Shown here: positions 45,257 to 54,816 of the stretch, piece by piece
Layout: each line of letters begins with the position of its first letter
How positions within the stretch are numbered: the first letter of the stretch is position 1
NCBI RefSeq assembly: GCF_020921035.1
Contig: NC_063156.1
Location: 26,522,283 to 26,586,282 of the forward strand
Source of the DNA: Rhodamnia argentea
Lineage: Eukaryota > Streptophyta > Magnoliopsida > Myrtales > Myrtaceae
Direction: 5' to 3'
DNA: 64,000 nucleotides
Position numbers and translations under genes: made by a program
Notes under the pieces: model-generated
Databases searched by the model: none
The model's input: the letters and a program-made list of their open reading frames with translations, nothing else
What the model was told of the DNA's origin: nothing

Positions 45257-45396
45257 CACGTGAATAACTTTCCCATTTCCCAATAGAGGTGGCTTTAAAC
45301 AGAGGGAGCCCCTGTCGATCTAGGTGTGCATGGTCCGGGCCGGTCCGGTTAGTCACGTGAATAAACTTTCCCATTTCCCAATAGAGGTGGCTTTAA
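45257..45396. repeat. 42-bp direct repeat around a 55-bp filler
   Basis: The words 'cacgtgaataactttcccat' plus 'ttcccaatagaggtggctttaa' occur at 45257-45298 and again, with one extra a, at 45354-45396. Between them lies a filler containing 'taggtgtgcatggtccgg' and 'gccggtccggtt', the vocabulary of a hAT MITE end like those in the tandem array. Confidence 0.8.
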
Positions 45397-45720
45397 TTTA
45401 ACGAACGGGACCAAAATGTTGGGTTCAATACCAAATCCAGCCATTATATGATAAAAACATCACCAACCGCACTAAAAAAGCCTGCAGAGAGAAAAGATGA
45501 CCAAAAACAAGATGAAAAATAAGATAAAAAAAGAGTGGGAAAAAAATTGGATAATTTTTAATTACATTGTATATATATATATAATTATATATTATTGGTG
45601 GGGGGGCCCAAAAAAAAAAAAAGCACCGGGTCCCTTTTTGGGCCGGGCTCAACGGTCTTTGCCCTAGTCGGATCATAGAACATATTTTTAAAATTAGCAT
45701 ACCGGACGATGCCAAAACAA

Positions 45721-45792
45721 GGGCATTTGGTCTAGTGGTATGATTCTCGCTTAGGGTGCGAGAGGTCCCGAGTTCAATTCTCGGAATGCCCC
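45721..45792 (+). tRNA. tRNA-Pro (anticodon AGG)
   Basis: A 72-nt cloverleaf fits exactly: acceptor gggcatt/aatgccc with discriminator c at 45792; D arm ggtctagtggtatgatt; anticodon stem ctcgc/gcgag around loop ttagggt, so anticodon AGG reads CCU and, as inosine, CCC/CCA; T arm ccgag/ctcgg with ttcaattc. The B box and T-loop bases are normal. A run of six T at about 45817 can serve as Pol III terminator. No intron. Confidence 0.97.
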
Positions 45793-46032
45793 TCAACTTC
45801 TTCGTCGTCGTCTATCTTTTTTCAAACACCTTCTTTTCTTCTTCTACATTTTTTTTTTTGTCAAAAACCTTTCATGTGGGCTTGAAACTTACACGAGCAA
45901 ATAGTTGAATACGAGAATGCAAAAATAAATTTGTTGTATTGAGGAACTAAAATATTCTTCCTTCTTATTAGTTCTTTGCAAAAGAAAATGAGGGGAGGAG
46001 AAACATCGAGACACAAAAAAGAAAAAGGGTGG

Positions 46033-46104
46033 GGGGCATTCCGAGAATCGAACTCGGGACCTCTCGCACCCAAAGCGAGAATCATACCACTAGACCAAAT
46101 GCCC
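46033..46104 (-). tRNA. tRNA-Pro (anticodon UGG)
   Basis: On the minus strand it differs from the gene at 45721-45792 at only two positions: the first anticodon base (loop tttgggt, anticodon UGG) and the purine in the T loop (ttcgattc). The acceptor, D, anticodon and T stems are identical and intact. T-rich sequence follows its 3' end on the minus strand (ctttttctttttt, about 46015-46027). No intron. Confidence 0.97.
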
Positions 46105-47532
46105 TCTTGTCTGCGGGTTTTGTTTGCAGATCGCTAGTCACCTTTGATTATCCTACTGCCCTTTCATATTTCACGTCGGATTCTCAAGAGTAAGCATGGT
46201 TTCGGGTTAACACTCGGAACTGCGAATGTTTTAGCGTCTCGTGCTCTCCTTAAAACTACAAACATCCTTCTTTCCAATGCATACGCCGTACCCCCACATG
46301 GCAACACGGCCTCACAAGCGCAATTTACCGGCCTCGTTTTGCTCGTCCAAAAAAGATTATATAGAAAGATAACGCTATTGACCGGAAGCGTAACATCGCA
46401 CTGATATATCACGAGGTGCATGTTCCTTTTAATCGGACGTGGCTCTTAATTTATGTTGGTTTACTTTGGATTTTAATCGAATAGAGAGAATGTCCCTCCC
46501 ACTCGCCGATACGATGATCGAAAGTTCTTTTCCCTACTCACCAAGTCTTTTTGAATCTTTCTTTCTTGCGAACGGAAAACTTAGGGAGTGAACGAAGTCT
46601 CGCGAATTGACTTGTGGAAAATTTCAAGCCCTTTGAAATTGTCATAACATTGACCCGCGTATTGCGCGTAGCCGGTCTTTGTTCCATTGCCTAAGTTCCT
46701 CATCCCGCACTAGACGGTAGAAAAGAAAAAAACTAGGGTATGACTGGAATAATTATGGCAATGAAATCAGCTCAGGAGAACAAATATATTTTCGACGGGT
46801 GCAGGTACAGAGTCAACCTCTAATTAGAAGTTCCCATCCGAAACCGTACGTCAATTAATTGAAAGAATTACGATCCTCTCGATCTATGAAACGACATTAA
46901 TCTCTCTCGTCGAACGGACACATGTCCCGATCTAACGTCACGGCCGTCACTAGAGGGCGTTCGCCTCGAATTCACCTCCGATCATCTCAGCGCCGCGACA
47001 AGCCTGAAGAGCACGTGAGGCGCGTGCACGGAGGTGGAAGCGATGGGGGAGATTGATCATGTACCATTTGACCAGTAATTTGTCTGTTTTGCATACTGAA
47101 TGGATGTACATTACGATCATCGCGGAAAAGATGTGCATTCTCAGAAAACTTAAAAGAGCATCAGGAATTTTCGCCTTGACTAATTCGCGTAAAAACACAC
47201 ACAAAAATCGGAAAGACTTCGTCGTCTTGTAATGATAATAAGGTCTTTCAAGAAAATGGTGCTGAGAACAATTTGTTTTTTTAAGTGTGAATGGGAACAA
47301 GAGTTGGGTTAGGCTTTTTTGGAGTTTCGAGCAATACCGGAGGCTGACATTGCCCTAGTTGACCGGTAATACGGAAGACCGTCTACGGAAAACGTTGACT
47401 TTTTCGAGGGATTTCGGGGAATTTTTAGATGATGAGGAATGTGTTGTCTGCTTGAACAATCGATCCAAATATGATCATGAAAACAATATGGCAAAATTGC
47501 AAGTCAAATAGAGAGTGCTGCCACAAAATTCA
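46105..47532. other. Intergenic DNA, nothing recognised
   Basis: Open frames at 46144-46421 on both strands overlap each other and show no family resemblance. The stretch is free of obvious transposon ends. Confidence 0.4.
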
Positions 47533-47606
47533 AAGATAAGAACATACTGTACATGCCCTTTTTCCAAAATCTGAGCAAGAGTAGTCAATATTCTCAATTT
47601 TGTATG

Positions 47607-47637
<31 letters not shown>

Positions 47638-48080
47638 CAAAAGTCTTAAGATCGGTACACAATCATAGCGGAGTCAAACAAGCGAGAAAGAGAAAATTGA
47701 AACATGAGATTTTATCCTGGTTCACCCTTAAACTAGGGTTACGTCCAACAAAGGATTTCCACTATATTAGCTCATTGCACTTCTCGTTAGATTACTTAAT
47801 TATAAGAGAAAAAGAGTATATATAGTAATAGCTATTCATGAGCTCAAACCCAAACTACTAATGAAAAATTATGGTCTTAAATCGTAAAAGCTCTTTGGTA
47901 TCTATGGGGTGATGCCCCCTTGAGGCTCCCGCCGGGGCGGCTTCCCCTAATCCCCGCTCGCTTAGGGTGGAGCGGGACTCATATGCTTTCCTGTCGCAGG
48001 GGAATATAAACCACATCCTAAAAATAAGAACATATTATCCTTTTTCCAAAATCTAAGGAATAGTAGTCTATATTTTCAAT
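47533..48080. repeat. ~65-bp direct repeats 485 bp apart
   Basis: 'aagataagaacatactgtac ... ttttccaaaatctgagcaag' (47533-47600) recurs as 'aaaataagaacatattatcc ... ttttccaaaatctaaggaat' (48020-48080). Between them are (tgta)9 at 47601-47637, a stretch with 'atcctggttcacccttaaac' that resembles retrotransposon leader sequence, and a GC-rich island at 47905-47985. This could be a small decayed LTR-type element or a local duplication. Confidence 0.5.
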
Positions 48081-50160
48081 ATATACATAGTTTAAATTAT
48101 AGAGCAAATTTTTTAATTGAGAAAGAAAAAAAAAGCTGAATACAAGAAAATGATCTTGTGATAAGCATATAAAAGTAAGACAGATGCTACATGCGCATCT
48201 ACAAATTTTCTTTAATCTCTCAATCTTTCCATTTTGTAATAAAGTACACCAAAATCATCTTTACCGAGCCAAAAAAAAAAAATCCAAAAGCATCTTAAAT
48301 CCTGAACTTTTGCCCGAAATTTCGATAAAGAAGGTATCTACGCTACTTATACGACATAAAATGACATGCGCTAAAATCAAATAATATGGCAGCTTACTAA
48401 AAGAACGATAATACTATAATCCGAAAGCAGCCGGTTAACTTTTGTATAATCTCATAAATCCCTTTTACAATCTAATTTTGGTTAATTTCTTATCTCGCCG
48501 CAATTCTAATTCATCAGCCGAAAATAAACAGAATCGCACTTTTTCTTCATTTATTAATAATCTCTTTATCCTTTCGTTTACCATGTCGGCGATTTCCTAT
48601 TCGTACATATAACAAAACCACGTCGTATGTCTCATGGGAACACATTACCAAAAATCAAGAGGGACTAATTCAACTCCCCCGAGTTTATAGATTTGCAAAA
48701 TGACTGCACCCAAGAGTTTTCCTTCTCCATTCGGCTCCATTCGACTTAACTCTCTTGTCCAAATTTAAATTTGGAGATCAAATCGAGTCAACAGACCCCC
48801 CAAGATTCAAACCAGGATGTTTCCTACTTCATAAAGAAATGAGACGAATATTTAAATATCACAAAGAAATCATACACGTCAACGCCGGCGATGCCACATA
48901 AGATGTCCGGCATCCACGTCGGCGATTTCCGGCCAAAAAATTTGATCCGATGGGCTCAATTGGCTAATGGTGAAAAGGTTTAGGACTGAATTGACAAAAT
49001 CGCAATAGGTTTATGACTTTTTGGATAATTTTTCCTGCATTTGAAGATCAAATAGAGTCAACAGGCCCCTAAGATTCAAACCAGGATGTTTCCTGCTTCG
49101 TAATACAAAATGTAACATCCGATTAAGATAAAGCCCGCACTAATTACCTCACGAGAGTAATTTAGAGGAGTCAGCCAAATTGTGCTGGATGCGCTGCCAG
49201 CTACGACCAATTTTTTTTTTTTTAAATATAGACGCCCCGATCGATCAACGTGTGTTTATATACTTTGTGCAAACCCTCTTCCGTTTCCGCTCTCCCGACT
49301 GTTCAACGGCTGCACTATCTTGACTCTCTCATGTGTTTTCTTTGGTCGGCATGCAAGATCTAGGAAAGTGCCACGTGAAACTTATGTCTTATTGTTTTTT
49401 TTTCCGTAGAAATACGAGGCTCGGGTACGGTAATGAATGTGTTCGGACCGTCACGATTCGATCGAAGTTCACGTAGTGAGAAATCGACCCTTGAATTGTA
49501 GGCCAAAAAATAATTCGTGGCTTTAGGGCAGCAAATTCATTAAAGAGTAGGAAGACCAAGTCAGTAACAACCCCCACTAATCAATTTACCCCGAATTGAC
49601 CATTTTTCTTGATCAAGAAAATAAATCCAAACAAAAAAGAAAATGCACGCATTAATCATTGCATCAAAACTTCTAGAAGAGACTTTTTTGCTTGATTAAC
49701 CAAACCAGGCAGTTGTACTTGTAAATACAATTTTTTTTTTTTTTTGGGCGCAATTCAATTCGGTTGGGTTTCTAGAAGAAGAGGGGGGGTGGAAGGGGAG
49801 GAGGAAGATGGCGCACATGGTTGGTTCATCGCACATCTCCTTGAAATTGAATCCTTCCACCCCCTCTCTTTTCTTCCTGCGATAATTAAAACAACATTTT
49901 CCGACAGCTTCTTCCTCAGACACCACAGGATTTTGAAGTGTCAAACAAGGCAGGCCACATCATATGTTAATGGTAATGGTAATGGTGATGGTAATGCCCC
50001 CCCGACACAAGTAGCAGTAGCCATTAAACAGTGCCCTCTGCCCCTTCCGACCAATCCTCAAATTCTCTCTCTCTCCAAAACTAATACGTAAGGGTAAGGC
50101 CCATGAGAAATCCCTGTACCCTTTCGTGGAAAGAGCCGAATCTTGCCTGACGACAAGGAG
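48081..50160. other. Intergenic DNA and promoter of the small acidic protein gene
   Basis: A 57-bp direct repeat ('aagattcaaaccaggatgtt' and flanks) lies at 48773-48830 and 49043-49099. The 212 bp between them contain one arm of the dispersed inverted-repeat family (48900-49035). Positions 49730-50160 have a poly-T run, a G-rich patch and a (CT) patch at 50065-50080 just before the gene. No further exon seen. Confidence 0.4.
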
Positions 50161-50556
50161 ATGGAGGACAGGAGGATGCTGAGGAGCGGCGTCGGTGCTG
50201 ATGCCTCGTCCTTCTTCCTGTTCGAAGCCACGGGGGACTCGGAGGTCGACGGCGGTCACGAGGAGGAGGTTCCGATGGAAGAGGACGACGCGGCGTCCTG
50301 CAGCTGCGACTCGTCCGGCTGGACGGGCGCGGGCGGGGGCGGGGTCGGGGTCGGGGGTTGCGATGTAGCGGCGTGGCTCGGAGATGGTCGCGAAGAGGAT
50401 GAGGAGGACGAGGAGCTCGACGACGAGCAGAACAGCCGCGCGCACCAGCTTCCGGGAGCGGAGTACAAGTCCCGCGTCTCGGTGGAGTCGACCGGCGAGT
50501 TGATGAACGAGATGGAGAGGAGCAAGCTGTTTTGGGAGGCTTGCCTGGCTTCTTGA
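50161..50556 (+). CDS. Small acidic plant protein of unknown function
   Basis: A single exon of 131 residues starts at the ATG at 50161 (MEDRRMLRSG). Codon use is strongly GC-rich, as in other single-exon plant genes here. The protein has an acidic N-terminal half (VDGGHEEEVPMEEDDAAS), a Gly/Val run (GAGGGGVGVGGC, about residues 56-67), a second acidic block (REEDEEDEELDDEQN) and the C-terminal tail ELMNEMERSKLFWEACLAS. A tail of this type (MxxMExxxLFWEACLAS) recurs, as far as I recall, in a family of uncharacterised plant proteins. It has no signal peptide or membrane span. Antisense frames here are shadows. The function is unknown. Confidence 0.65.
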   Translation: MEDRRMLRSGVGADASSFFLFEATGDSEVDGGHEEEVPMEEDDAASCSCDSSGWTGAGGGGVGVGGCDVAAWLGDGREEDEEDEELDDEQNSRAHQLPGAEYKSRVSVESTGELMNEMERSKLFWEACLAS

Positions 50557-52020
50557 TCCTGGGGTGGCGCTTCTTCTTTTTCCGGCCGGCTTTTCCGGCG
50601 CTCGCCGTAGAGCGTTCAATCCGCTCGGCGTTTATGAATTCTTTCGCCTTTTGTTCAGCCAATAATTGCACATAGGAATGGAAATTATATGCCTAACTTA
50701 TCGTCGAGCTATGCCTCCATGTTACATTATGAATGGAATGGACAAGGCTTGATTCTTGAAAAGGCTAGTTAGGGTTCGAGTTTGAGCTCAAGTAAAGTAA
50801 AGACAAGACTCCGGTAGCGTGGAGTTCTTGTGAAATGCTGCGAATTCTCGAGAACCAAGTATTCCTCACTCACAAAATCTCGGCTCGAAAGTTGAACGGG
50901 ATCGGGAGCGCGAGCGCACACAGTGAGTGTTCGGAAGCAACTGCTGCTGAACGTTAGCTTTGACTTGCATGGAGACTAACGTTACTCAAACTCGACGTCG
51001 CTATGGTTAAGCTCAAATAGCCGACGATAAGTAGCTCACGACCAACCATGCTCGTTTGCACCCATGTCAACCTGCTAATCATCTTCCATCAGCAGAGCTT
51101 TGGAAAAACATTCAAGAACCGAAGCAATCTGATTCTTCGAATCTGTTAGGCCTTCCTTCTCTCTCTGCTGCTTCAAATTGTTGGTTACAAGTTTTCCTTG
51201 ATTTCTTCTGCCAGGAGGTCAAATGCTCCACGCTATCATCATATTGAGTCATACATACACAAGGACAACCTATGACAACATTACTGAAACCAGAAGAATT
51301 TCATCAGCATCAGGAAAGGGCAAACTGTGAAATTTTCTGCAATTTTTTCTCCCATTATGACTCTGTAGGGCAGGTTTGTTTCTTCCTGCTTGAGAAAAAC
51401 AACCTTGGTGGTCCAAAGTTTGTACCCAAATGCAACCACCATCACAAGTAGACAGTCCAAAAAACCAAAAGGAAACACCTTTAATGTCCCCAATTTATTG
51501 CAGGCCTGCCTTACAGCACGATCGATAAATGCGAAAGAAACTACTTGTTTCGAGGCTCTCACTCCTCCGTGTCCCAGGAACATGACGATGAGAATGAAGA
51601 TAGACCGGTCACAATCGCACAAGAATGCCGAATAATGTAAATTGCACGAAAGAGGCACAATCAGCGGTAATCCACCGAAGGATCACACAGTTCTCCTTCT
51701 ACATCGCATATGGTAGAAAGTACAGATCAAGACCGACCACAAATCAATTTCACGGATAGATTGAATCGGGCGAGATTTCCATCACAAGGTTAGGATCCTT
51801 GGGTAAGAAAACCACAAAACAAGCATGAACTTTCAGCAGCTCAGCCCTGAGCTGAACCACGATCCTAAAAATCCAACACTAGCAAAAAGCACTCCCAATC
51901 ACTTTTTGAAGCCAACACACCTAGAAGTACAATGTACATAAGATTACGAAGCCATGACTCTAAGACAGCACCTGAAATCGGCAGAGTATGATCCCGAAGA
52001 AAGGGAAATAAGCATTTGGT
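50557..52020. other. Space between the small protein gene and the RopGAP gene
   Basis: The genes converge. Positions 51270-52020 probably hold the RopGAP 3' UTR. The frame at 51281-51658 (minus) has hydrophobic stretches but no recognisable domain or splice context. Confidence 0.4.
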
Positions 52021-52192
52021 CAGACATGCGAGGGCATACAGGAGAACGGTTCTACCATTTCCATGTTGTTCATTCTTTCGCGTTTCTTCTGTTGGAATCT
52101 TTATGTCAGACATCCGAGGGCATGCAGGAGAACGATTCTTCCATTTCCATGTCGTTCATTCTTTCGCGTTCCTTCTGTGGACTCTTTATGTC
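52021..52192 (-). repeat. 86-bp tandem duplication across the RopGAP stop codon
   Basis: The copies are 52021-52106 and 52107-52192. Both carry 'gagggcat.caggagaacg.t' and 'ccatttccatgt.gttcatt'. Read on the minus strand, the upstream copy codes for the protein tail ending FSCMPSDV and its stop (TGA at 52108-52106); the second copy lies behind the stop. Eighty-six is not a multiple of three. Confidence 0.9.
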
Positions 52193-54816
52193 AATGACTT
52201 GTGCTTCTCCAATCCTCCAGCTTGTCCCAGAATCTTCTCCATCGCTAGTCATCAAAGTGGAAGTCCTGTTTTTGCTATCGGTGAATGAAATACCCGACTC
52301 ATCATTTACATGCGAGCAATTTCTAGGACTTCCGTAGTTTTGTTCCACTTCACTCAATGGCCTTTCAGAAGAAACATCTGCATTTTCAGCATGATCGCAT
52401 TCTTCTAATTGCCTCAAGAAGGAATCCTCCATTTCACTCAATGATCTGCCTTCATCTTCGTCCACGCAGCTGCGGCTGTAATTTGCATCATAGTTGTCAT
52501 CAAAGTCCGATGTTGGCCCTCTTAACTCACAGCTGGTATCCATCTCTTGCTGACTATCATATTCATAATCAGTTTGTCCCCCGGATGAACGAGATGACAT
52601 GGGTGAGTATCCTCCGGCAGTAGCCTCTTCACGTTCTCTGAGAGTCTTCATGATCAGAGTCTTGAGCAAGTTCATTACTTGCACAGCGTGCATCAGAGCT
52701 GTCAATGGATCGGACATCTACAGAGAAAAGAAGAACGCATTGCTTAAGTTCTTGCTCTTTGCAAGTTGAACTTCGTTTTAGTAAATTCAACTCAACGATG
52801 ACAATTTCATAAGCAATTGTCGGAAGGATTACAGAAATCCTGCAAATTTGAGCTAGTCTTTTAGTATCATAATGACGAAAGGCAATAGTTTTTGCGAACT
52901 TCTGATAATTGCAGTTGCGACTGGAGTGTTCACTTCTAACCATTTTTCTCTTTCCTCAGCAAGTGAAAATAGAACTGTCTCATGAACTGATATTGAGTAA
53001 ACTATCTCATCCTCCCCTCACCTCACGGTCCACGGCCAACATAACCAACACGTCAATTTTTCCAAAAATATTAGGATGGTACTTGTTGAACGAGACCGAG
53101 AACCATATCAAAACTTCTGCAATCTAGGGAGATCTGATTAAGTAGTACCTGAGTCATGTTTGGCGCGAAAACCATCGCGATGTTTCGTGCATTCATTTTG
53201 TTGAATTCCTCGTCCTCAACCACATCAGCCATAAGACCGACGGCCCAATTGAGCAACGCCGACTCGGTTGGCTTTAGCTGCTTCACTAGCTCGATGGATT
53301 CTTCTTCGGTGTTGCATTGGAGAACTTGTTCCGGGGAAAGCCCATCAAGCACGCCAGAGGGGAGCTCTCGGAACCAGGCTTTGATTAGACCTGCCAAACA
53401 GTGAACATCGATATCATCGGGCACGATGCCCCTGTTCAGCTGGTCCCTCACATGCTCCTCTTTGCTGTTCTCTGGGTTTATGCGGAAAATTCCTTCGGCC
53501 TGCAGAACCACCGATGAAGTTCGAGTGAAAACCAAGGACTTAAACAAAATCTAGGAAATGCTTTGCCTGCAAGACAATATCAGTGGAGAGTGATTCTACC
53601 TTCAAACCACCTTCCGAGTACAACTGCTCCTGCATGAGCAAAAGAATGGAAGGGACGCTATTTCCCCGTGAATCATATGAGCACTGCATCGACTCGGCCG
53701 AGACTCCAAACACACTGACACTGCCAAAGAGAAGAACCCAAAAATTAAGCTTCTCTCCTTCCTGGCCAAGACATGCAAATCAAGTTCAAACGCATACTAA
53801 CTACAGATTCGAGCCCGCGGGAAAATCAAAATTCGTGTTAAAGCAAGAGAACATGGCCTAAAAGTTAGGAGCACAAATTTCCAAATCAAAAAGGCTACAC
53901 AAATAAGAAAGAACCAAACCGACACAGAGCATAAAGTCCATACTTTTTTCGCTTTAACCAATTCGTTGGTACTTTCTAAAGCAGAGACCTTTCAGCAAGT
54001 AAAGAAAGGCTCTGGCCTTCATCGACACATAAGTATAGACTCATCTGGTGCATTAGATAACCAGGATTTGCTCACAACTCTCAGCTTCACTTTCCCAACC
54101 CAAGCAAAAGACTTTGACTAGCCAAATTAAGGAATGTGAGAAAATGGAGTCAAAATCATACATTTTGAAGCTAAATTTAGTATGTTGAATCAAGTTAGTG
54201 CTAAAAAATTTCAGCTCTTGCACAGAAATCTCCTCCAACAAGAAAAGAAATCACACCAGAAACGCAAAAGGATGTGACCAAACAACTTGCTGTCTCTCAG
54301 ATCTGAACTCCACGCCATTAGAGCACCTAAGGTGGTAAAATCCACCTCATTTTTGTCCACAATTTCATGCTCATTAACACATTTGAAAACCCAAAATGGG
54401 AGAGGGGGAAAAAAAAGGCTAAAAAACCCAAGCTTTTCGAAGCTCGTCAGCTCGAAGTTTCAAATTTTGGGTTACCTGGCGCTGGGGACCCGGCAAGGGA
54501 TCTCGACCTCGAACTCCACGGGGAGGCCCAGGAACCCGTGGAACCGGTCGAAGGTGACGTGGGTGACGTGGCGAACGTTAGTCGGCCACCCGATCTCCAT
54601 GTGGTGGGTCATAACCGTGGCCGTCGCCGCCGCCATCACCTCGTCGCCCCGTTCGACTCTGCAAGAGGCCATGGACTTCCTCAGTGCCGTCGCCAGGAGA
54701 GCCAGCACCGAGAGCTGGTTCTGCTCGTCCTCCGCGGCGGTCGGCCCCGTCTTCGCCTTCTTGGCGCTACCTCCGCTGCACCCTCCGCCCTTTGTGACCA
54801 TCACGGGCCCTGCCAT
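52106..54816 (-). CDS. ROP GTPase-activating protein with CRIB motif
   Basis: Four exons on the minus strand, 54816-54476, 53720-53600, 53499-53149 and 52717-52106, give 474 residues, typical of plant CRIB-RopGAPs. The protein switches off ROP (plant Rho) GTPases near the plasma membrane. The CRIB motif is at residues 75-98 (IGWPTNVRHVTHVTFDRFHG), and the RhoGAP domain runs from about 115 to 295. It includes the arginine finger R160 in AEGIFRIN, KAWFRELPSGVLD and NARNIAMVFAPNMTQ. The C-terminus is Ser- and Asp/Glu-rich (YDSQQEMDTS, VDEDEGRSLSEMED). The N-terminus is a variable Gly/Lys/Ala stretch. The start is the first in-frame ATG after a (GA)n leader (54817-54850). An 86-bp tandem duplication covers the last codons and the stop. 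Confidence 0.94.

Noticed and set aside
46144-46421. Mirror-image frames of ~85 codons on both strands
   Set aside because: Equal openness on both strands and no motif; likely chance.
50143-50160. Start of the small acidic protein at 50143
   Set aside because: The codon there is TTG; the first ATG in frame is at 50161.
49960-50671. Two long antisense frames over the small acidic protein gene
   Set aside because: Arg/Pro-rich shadows. The sense frame has a natural ATG, acidic blocks and a recognisable tail.
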